Assembly (NCBI RefSeq): GCF_018603905.1
Contig: NZ_JAHFZZ010000003.1
Location: forward strand, 310,001-374,000
Length of the DNA: 64,000 nt
From: Nonomuraea sp. NEAU-A123
Lineage (GTDB): Bacteria; Actinomycetota; Actinomycetes; Streptosporangiales; Streptosporangiaceae
Direction of reading: 5' to 3'
Of this stretch, positions 58,833-64,000 are shown in pieces. A program made the translations under genes and the position numbers. The notes below the pieces were generated by a model. That model made no database searches, was not told the DNA's origin, and saw only the letters and a list, made by a program, of their open reading frames with translations. The stretch's first letter is position 1, and the number at the start of each line of letters is the position of its first letter.

Positions 58833-59713
58833 GGGTCGGGGTCACCGGGGCGTCCGGTTTCGTGGGTGGCGCGGTCTGCCGGGCGGCCGTGGCCAGGGGG
58901 TGGCAGGTGTACGGCTTCGGGCGCAGGCCCACGGAGATCCGCGGCGTGCCGTACCTCACCTGGGACCTGACCGGCCGCGACCACCCGGACCTCGACCTCG
59001 ACGCGCTGATCCACTGCGCGGGGAGCGTCACCGACTGGGGCCCGCCGGCCGGGATCTGGCGGGCCAACCTCGACGGGACCCGGAACGCCATGGCCGCCTT
59101 CCCCAGCGCCCGGTTCGTGCACGTCAGCACGGCCAGCGTGTACGACCCGCGACGGCCGACCGTCATGGCCCGCGAGCACGAGGCCCCGGTGAGCCGGTAC
59201 GTCAACGCGTACGGCGCGTCCAAGGCGGCGGCCGAGCGGCTGGTCGAGGGGCGGGCGGTGATCCTGCGCCCGCACGCCGTCTACGGTCCCGGCGACACCA
59301 CGCTGCTCCCCCGGGTGCTGCGGGCGGTCAGGGGCCGCAGGCTGGTCGCGGTCGGCGACGGGCGGCAGCGCGTCAGCCTGACCTCGGTGGCCAACCTCGC
59401 CCAGGCCTGCCTGCTGGCCGTCACGGGTCCTCTCGGCACCTACAACGTCACCGACGCCGAGCCGGTGCTCCTGGACGACGCGCTCCGTGCCGTACTGCGG
59501 GAGAAGGGCATCGACGCGACCCCGCTCTACCTGCCCAGACGGCTCGCCCACGGCCTGGCGGCGATCTCCGAGACGCTCACCCGCGAGCCGCGCCTGACCC
59601 GCTACGCCGTCGGCCACCTGGCCGTCGAGCGCACCCTGGACATCACCGCGGCCCGCGAACGACTCGGTTACGCGCCCTCGCCGACGTCTTTCGCAGGCGC
59701 CGCGTCCTGGTGA
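58829..59713 (+). CDS. NAD(P)-dependent extended SDR (epimerase/3-beta-HSD type)
   Basis: 294 aa. The Rossmann motif is TGASGFVGGAV and the catalytic YxxxK is YGASK (Tyr128, Lys132), with Ser in VSTASVY. RPHAVYGPGD is typical of the extended SDR family, which includes OleD-like ketoreductases. It is the third gene of the KAS III operon, so it likely reduces the beta-keto product. The last 46 bp overlap the converging methyltransferase gene. Confidence 0.88.
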   Translation: MRVGVTGASGFVGGAVCRAAVARGWQVYGFGRRPTEIRGVPYLTWDLTGRDHPDLDLDALIHCAGSVTDWGPPAGIWRANLDGTRNAMAAFPSARFVHVSTASVYDPRRPTVMAREHEAPVSRYVNAYGASKAAAERLVEGRAVILRPHAVYGPGDTTLLPRVLRAVRGRRLVAVGDGRQRVSLTSVANLAQACLLAVTGPLGTYNVTDAEPVLLDDALRAVLREKGIDATPLYLPRRLAHGLAAISETLTREPRLTRYAVGHLAVERTLDITAARERLGYAPSPTSFAGAASW

Positions 59714-60468
59714 GGCCGGCGAAGCACCGCCTCACCGCCGTTCGAGCTTGGCTTGCGTGCCTCCAGCATCTCCGACTTGAACCACGGTCCGCCGTACCAG
59801 AACCGCCACCCCAGGTCGCGCCTGCGCACGTCGACCACGCCAAGCTCGCGCAGCACGCTCTCGTACTGGGGCGTGTGCTGGAAGTCGGCGATCAGCATCA
59901 GCCCGCCCGGACGCAGCACCCGATGCGCCTCCTTGACGGCCCGCTCGCGTCCTTCCACGGTCGGGATGTTGTGGATGGCCAGGCTGGACACGATCACATC
60001 GAACCGGCCGTCGTCGAACGGCAGCTCACGCATGTCACCCGTGACCAGCTCGACCCGATCCGACACCCCTTCGGCCTCGGCGTTGGCCCTGGTGACGCCC
60101 TCGGCGTTGCCCGACTGATCTACGCCGCGCCACAGGTCGATGCCGGTGGCCCGGCCCTCGCGCAGCCGCTGGGCCGCGAGCAGCAGCACCATCCCGCGCC
60201 CGCAGCCGAGGTCGAGAATCCGCTCGTCGCCCTCGATCCGGCCGAGCTCCTCGGCCCAGACCGCGAACTTCCCCCGGCGAGTCGTATAGAGGTAGCTGGC
60301 CGCGCTGGCCAGCGTGTAGACCGCGCCGAGCAGAAACGCGATCGCCGCCGCCGGGACATCGTTGACGTACGAGACCGCTGCCAGCACCAACAGGACCACT
60401 GCCCCGAAGAAGAGTCCGGCAAGGGCCCATGGCGCGTCGAATCCATAGCTACCGCGCTTCACACTCAC
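59668..60468 (-). CDS. Membrane-anchored SAM-dependent methyltransferase
   Basis: About 266 aa. Two N-terminal TM segments (WALAGLFFGAVVLLVLAAVS and an adjacent AIAFLLGAVYTLASAASYL) precede a class I methyltransferase domain with ILDLGCGRGMVLLLAA, IDLWRGVD, ELVTGDMRELPFDDGRFDVI and HRVLRPGG. The start is uncertain: GTG 60468 fits the N-terminus best, GTG 60510 is the alternative. Neither has a good ribosome site. The substrate is unknown, possibly a lipid or quinone. Confidence 0.8.
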   Translation of the reverse strand: MSVKRGSYGFDAPWALAGLFFGAVVLLVLAAVSYVNDVPAAAIAFLLGAVYTLASAASYLYTTRRGKFAVWAEELGRIEGDERILDLGCGRGMVLLLAAQRLREGRATGIDLWRGVDQSGNAEGVTRANAEAEGVSDRVELVTGDMRELPFDDGRFDVIVSSLAIHNIPTVEGRERAVKEAHRVLRPGGLMLIADFQHTPQYESVLRELGVVDVRRRDLGWRFWYGGPWFKSEMLEARKPSSNGGEAVLRRPHQDAAPAKDVGEGA

Positions 60469-60588
60469 GTTATATCGCAAGATGGACTTCACCGAAACTT
60501 GCCGTGACACTGCCTTTTCCGCAAATACCCCGCGTGCAACCCGTTACTAGCCTTGGGAGTAATTCGTAGAACAGGGGGCTTACCAGGG

Positions 60589-61956
60589 ATGACAGTAAGA
60601 ACACGGGGTTTTGGGCTTGGCTTCAGCATCATCCTCACCCTCGCGTCGACGCTGCTGTGGGGGGTGGCCCACCTGGCCGCCGACCGCCGGAAGACCGGCA
60701 TCGCCCTCATGGCGGCGCACGTGCTGATGCTCGCCATGATCCTCACCGTGATCACCGTGTTCGGCAGCAAGCTGCTCCCGCTGGCCGTCCAGCCCGCCTG
60801 GCTCACCGCCTTCTCCATCATGATCGCCACGATCGCGATCATCTGGACGGGAGTGGTCATCTGGTCGTTTGTACTGGTACGGCCGGCGCCCGCGAACCGC
60901 GTGGGCCGCGCGCTGACCAGCGCGCTGACCATCGCCCTGTGCGCGCTCATCCTGACCCCGGCCGTCTACGCGGCCCGCGTGACCTACGTGTCGCGTGACG
61001 TGGTCAACAGCCTGTTCACCGCCAACGTCTCCCCTGTCGTGTCCCAGGATCCGTGGGACGGCGCGAAGCGGGTCAACCTGCTGCTCCTCGGCGCCGACGC
61101 CGCCCCCGGCCGGCCCGGGGTACGTACCGACAGCATGACCGTGGCCAGCGTCGACGTGGCCACCGGCTCGACGATCCTGCTCGGCCTGCCGCGTAACCTG
61201 CAGCGGGTGCGCCTGCCGGAAGGTCCTCCCAGAGAGCGCTTCCCGGACGGCTTCACCGGCGCGGGCCCCGAGACGCCCGGCCTGCTCAACGAGGTGTTCC
61301 AGTACGCCGAGGACTATCCCGAGATGGAGCCCGGCATACGCAAGGGGCAGCGCGGCCCGACCCTGCTCAAGAAGACGATCAGCGGCATCCTCGGCATCCC
61401 CATCACCTACTACACCATGGTCGACATGAAGGGGTTCGCGCAGATCATCGACGCGATGGGCGGCGTGACGGTCACGATCAAACAGCCGATCGTCTACGGC
61501 AAGTACCGCGAGGGCCTGTTGCGCCCCGGCACCCGCAAGCTCTCGGGCGCGGACGCCCTCTGGTTCGGCCGCTCGCGTACGGACAGCGACGACTACGTAC
61601 GCATGGGCCGCCAGAAATGCCTGCTCAACGCCGTCGCCAAGCAGGCCGACCCGGTCACCGTACTGAACAGCTTCGAGAAGCTGGCCGTGGCGACGAAGCG
61701 CGCCATCTCCACCGACATCCCCCAGAACGTCCTGCCCGACCTGGTCGAGCTGGCGCAGCGGGTGAAGGCCAACAAGATCAGGAGTCTGAGCTTCGTACCG
61801 CCGCTGATCAGCACGGTCTACCCCGACTGGAGCCTGATCCGGCGCGAGGTCACCCAGGCGCTGGCCGAACAGGTCCCGAGCACCACACCCCCGCGTACCA
61901 CCCCACGGACCCCGAGCCCCGAGACCCCGATCGCCCTCGACTCCGCCTGCCGCTAG
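60589..61956 (+). CDS. LytR-CpsA-Psr (LCP) family protein with four TM segments
   Basis: 455 aa. Unlike most LCP proteins it has four N-terminal TM segments (about 8-150) before the catalytic domain (about 155-410). That domain has VNLLLLGADAAPGRPGVRTD, LLGLPRNLQRVRLP, then FAQIIDAMGGVTVTIKQPI and ADALWFGRSRTDSDDYVRMG. These motifs place glycopolymers on peptidoglycan. The last ~30 residues are a Thr/Pro-rich tail. GGGGG lies about 10 nt before the ATG. It is divergent from the methyltransferase gene. Confidence 0.88.
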   Translation: MTVRTRGFGLGFSIILTLASTLLWGVAHLAADRRKTGIALMAAHVLMLAMILTVITVFGSKLLPLAVQPAWLTAFSIMIATIAIIWTGVVIWSFVLVRPAPANRVGRALTSALTIALCALILTPAVYAARVTYVSRDVVNSLFTANVSPVVSQDPWDGAKRVNLLLLGADAAPGRPGVRTDSMTVASVDVATGSTILLGLPRNLQRVRLPEGPPRERFPDGFTGAGPETPGLLNEVFQYAEDYPEMEPGIRKGQRGPTLLKKTISGILGIPITYYTMVDMKGFAQIIDAMGGVTVTIKQPIVYGKYREGLLRPGTRKLSGADALWFGRSRTDSDDYVRMGRQKCLLNAVAKQADPVTVLNSFEKLAVATKRAISTDIPQNVLPDLVELAQRVKANKIRSLSFVPPLISTVYPDWSLIRREVTQALAEQVPSTTPPRTTPRTPSPETPIALDSACR

Positions 61957-61965
61957 CCACGCCAC

Positions 61966-62071
61966 TCGGCAGCTTGGCCCGGCGCAGCAGCCGGGTCAGG
62001 TTCGCCTCGCTGATCGGGGAGGCGACAGGGTGGTCGGCGTGCGCGAGGTGGCTGATCAGCTGTCTCTCCAT
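61966..62071 (-). pseudogene. 5' remnant of a SAM methyltransferase-type gene
   Basis: About 35 codons read MERQLISHLAHADHPVASPI then SEANLTRLLRRAKLP. This looks like the start of a class I methyltransferase family where HADHPIAAP recurs, but it runs straight into unrelated sequence and never reaches the SAM-binding glycine motif. AGGA lies upstream of the ATG. Assignment is from memory of the family, so moderate. Confidence 0.42.
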
Positions 62072-62176
62072 ATGGACAGATCCTAGTTATCCCCCTATAC
62101 CAACTTGACGTGTAGGAATTTGGAGGGTTTCATATGCACATAGCCGACTTATTAAGTAGGGAATAGGGAGTAGAGC

Positions 62177-63214
62177 ATGAACGCTCGCAGGGTGCTCGCC
62201 GCTCTGGCCGCAACCGCACTCACCGCGCTCGCGGCGGCCTGCGGGAGCAGCGCGTCTCCCACCGGCGCCGGTGCCGCCAAGGAACTGCGCCTCGGCTACT
62301 TCCCGAACATCACCCACTCCACCGCCCTGGTCGGCGTCGAGAAGGGCTTCTACGCCAAGCACCTCGGCGTACCGGTGAAGACCAGCACGTTCAACGCCGG
62401 CCCGGCCGCGATCGAGGCGCTCTTCTCCGGCGCCATCGACGCCACCTACATCGGCCCGAACCCGGCGATCAACGCCTGGGAGAAGTCCAAGGGCAAGGCC
62501 ATCAACATCGTCGCGGGCGCCGCGTCCGGCGGTGTCTACCTGGTCGTCAAGCCCGGGATCAACTCCCCCGCCGACCTCAAGGGCAAGAAGATCGCCACGC
62601 CGCAGCTCGGCAACACCCAGGACGTGGCGCTGCGCTACTGGCTGGACAGCAAGGGGCTCAAGACCGACACCAAGGGCGGCGGCGACGTCCACATCGTGCC
62701 CCAGGAGAACGCCCAGACGCTGCAGACCTTCGCGACCGGCGACATCGACGGCGCCTGGGTGCCCGAGCCGTTCGCCAGCCGCCTGGTCATCGAGAGCAAG
62801 GGCAAGATCCTTCAGGACGAGCGTGAGCTGTGGCCGAACAAGCAGTTCGTGATCACCCACCTGATCGTCCGGCAGGACTGGGCCAAGGCCAACCCCGACC
62901 TGCTCAAGAAGCTGCTCGAAGGGCATGTCGAGGCCACCAAGTACCTCAATGACGACCCCACCGCGGCCGCGCAGACCGTCAACACCGCGATCGAGAAGCT
63001 CACCCAGAAGCCGCTCAAGCCCGAGGTGCTGCAGAGCGCGTTCAAGAACATCACGTTCACGAACGACCCCATCGCCTCCTCCCTCACCGGCAGCGCGGAC
63101 CACGCCGTCAAGGTCGGGCTGCTCAAGCCGGTGGACCTGAACGGCATCTACAACCTGAAGCCCCTCAACGAGGTGCTGGCCGCGCAGGGCCAGCAGTCGA
63201 TTTCGGACAGGTGA
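62177..63214 (+). CDS. ABC transporter substrate-binding lipoprotein (SsuA/TauA type)
   Basis: 345 aa. The signal peptide ends in the lipobox LAAAC. The body matches the nitrate/sulfonate/taurine-binding family: LRLGYFPNITHSTALVGVEK, then SGAIDATYIGPNPAINAWEK and TFATGDIDGAWVPEPFASRL. The family delivers aliphatic sulfonates, taurine or nitrate to an inner-membrane permease. The promoter may use TTGACG at 62105-62110. The ATPase gene follows after 5 bp. Confidence 0.88.
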   Translation: MNARRVLAALAATALTALAAACGSSASPTGAGAAKELRLGYFPNITHSTALVGVEKGFYAKHLGVPVKTSTFNAGPAAIEALFSGAIDATYIGPNPAINAWEKSKGKAINIVAGAASGGVYLVVKPGINSPADLKGKKIATPQLGNTQDVALRYWLDSKGLKTDTKGGGDVHIVPQENAQTLQTFATGDIDGAWVPEPFASRLVIESKGKILQDERELWPNKQFVITHLIVRQDWAKANPDLLKKLLEGHVEATKYLNDDPTAAAQTVNTAIEKLTQKPLKPEVLQSAFKNITFTNDPIASSLTGSADHAVKVGLLKPVDLNGIYNLKPLNEVLAAQGQQSISDR

Positions 63215-63219
63215 CGCAC

Positions 63220-64000
63220 ATGACGACGCAGTTGGTCGATCGCACGACGGCGGTCCGGCTGGAGGCCGTCTCCAAGGTCTACGGTCACGGCGGCAACGGG
63301 CTGCTCGCCCTCGACAAGGTCTCGCTGTCGGTACGGCCCGGCGAGTTCGTCTGCCTCCTGGGCGCATCCGGCTGCGGCAAGAGCACGCTGCTCTCGCTGG
63401 TCGCCGGGCTCGACAAGCCGACGCAGGGGGAGATCTCCACGGTCGGGCGGCAGGTCGCGATGATGTTCCAGGAGCCGGCGCTGTTCCCGTGGCTCACGGT
63501 CTCGGCCAACGTCGAGATGGCCTTCCGCGCTGAGGGCCTGTCCAAGCAGGACCGTCGTACCAGGGCGGCGGAGTTCCTCGACCTCGTGCACCTGGGCGGG
63601 TTCGGGAAGAAGCGCCCGCACGAGCTGTCCGGCGGCATGCGCCAGCGCGTCGCCCTGGCCCGCGCGCTCGCCCAGTCGTCCTCGTCCTCGGCGTCCTCGG
63701 CGGAGGAGGGCGCGGTGCTGCTGATGGACGAGCCGTTCGGGGCGCTCGACGCGATGACCCGCGACCTGCTGCACGACGAGCTCGAACGCATCTGGCGGGA
63801 GCGGGGGCTGTCCGTCCTGTTCGTCACGCACAACGTCCGCGAGGCCGTACGGCTCGGCGACAAGGTCGTGCTGCTCAGCAGCCGTCCCGGCAGCGTGGTC
63901 GAGGAGTTCCCCATCGAGCTCGCCCGGCCCCGCCGCACCGACTCCGCGGAGGTCGCCGAGCTGGCCGCGAAGATCACCGACCGGCTGAAGGAAGAGGTCA
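63220..64000 (+). CDS. ABC transporter ATPase (SsuB/TauB type), truncated by the window
   Basis: At least 260 codons; the frame is still open at the window end. Walker A is LLGASGCGKSTLLS, the Q-loop MMFQEPALFPWL, the signature LSGGMRQRVALARALA, Walker B LLMDEPFGALDAMT and the switch His in FVTHNV. Between signature and Walker B lies a Ser-rich insertion (QSSSSSASSAEEG) not usual in this family. It energises the importer whose binding protein precedes it; the permease gene presumably follows beyond the edge. Confidence 0.9.
   Translation, partial: MTTQLVDRTTAVRLEAVSKVYGHGGNGLLALDKVSLSVRPGEFVCLLGASGCGKSTLLSLVAGLDKPTQGEISTVGRQVAMMFQEPALFPWLTVSANVEMAFRAEGLSKQDRRTRAAEFLDLVHLGGFGKKRPHELSGGMRQRVALARALAQSSSSSASSAEEGAVLLMDEPFGALDAMTRDLLHDELERIWRERGLSVLFVTHNVREAVRLGDKVVLLSSRPGSVVEEFPIELARPRRTDSAEVAELAAKITDRLKEEV

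Noticed and set aside
62072..62176. Sulfur- or SAM-type riboswitch before the transporter genes
   Set aside because: No conserved riboswitch core or multi-helix structure could be recognised in about 100 nt.

Overview
The window is very GC-rich and gene-dense. It carries typical actinobacterial genes: the proteasome activator Bpa, a DUF3073 protein, LytR-CpsA-Psr enzymes, polyprenol-dependent mannosyltransferases, DUF1707 and DUF4446 proteins, GTG/TTG starts and many one-component regulators. It fits a chromosome segment of a filamentous actinomycete, most likely of the Streptosporangiaceae type (inference). No rRNA, CRISPR array, insertion sequence or prophage was recognised. One tRNA, Ser(UGA), is present.

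Layout, 1-31 kb: mostly housekeeping and envelope genes. An M15 peptidase lipoprotein, a NUDIX-PIN protein and a STAS protein precede tRNA-Ser. Then come a repeat-rich ParA-like ATPase, a quinone oxidoreductase, bpa, a Cof phosphatase and a cold-shock gene. An unusual membrane protein follows behind tandem Crp-like sites, then serS, pheA and DUF4446. A mannosyltransferase/alkaline-phosphatase-fold group has inserted low-complexity repeats. Next are a second STAS protein, a truncated multicopper oxidase, a two-component system, a molybdopterin/flavin redox operon, an LCP protein, a TetR/P450 pair, DUF3073, ArsR, PadR and menB.

Layout, 31-46 kb: more unusual content. Two tandem DUF4132 proteins follow a 41-codon ORF. 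An orphan MerR-type promoter, a PIN/antitoxin pair and an aminoglycoside-kinase-like gene come next. An oxidoreductase has a leaderless MerR-type promoter. A three-gene operon then encodes an OB-fold membrane protein, a YqiK-like flotillin and a 1615-residue AAA+ ATPase; it is one of the two best candidates for an under-described system.

Layout, 46-64 kb: accessory metabolism with local regulators, each beside a visible operator (MarR/flavin monooxygenase, TetR/quinone reductase) or a divergent target (LysR/DapA-like). Two broken genes lie here, a TetR tail and a methyltransferase head. A four-TM protein followed directly by a divergent thymidylate-synthase-fold protein sits behind four 24-bp repeats and is the second candidate system. 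A KAS III / P450 / SDR operon with overlapping stop/start codons looks like a minimal lipid or natural-product pathway. The window ends in a sulfonate/nitrate-type ABC importer cut by the edge.

All assignments rest on motifs and family patterns read by eye; no database search was run. Start codons were chosen from ribosome-binding sites and overlaps where these were visible.
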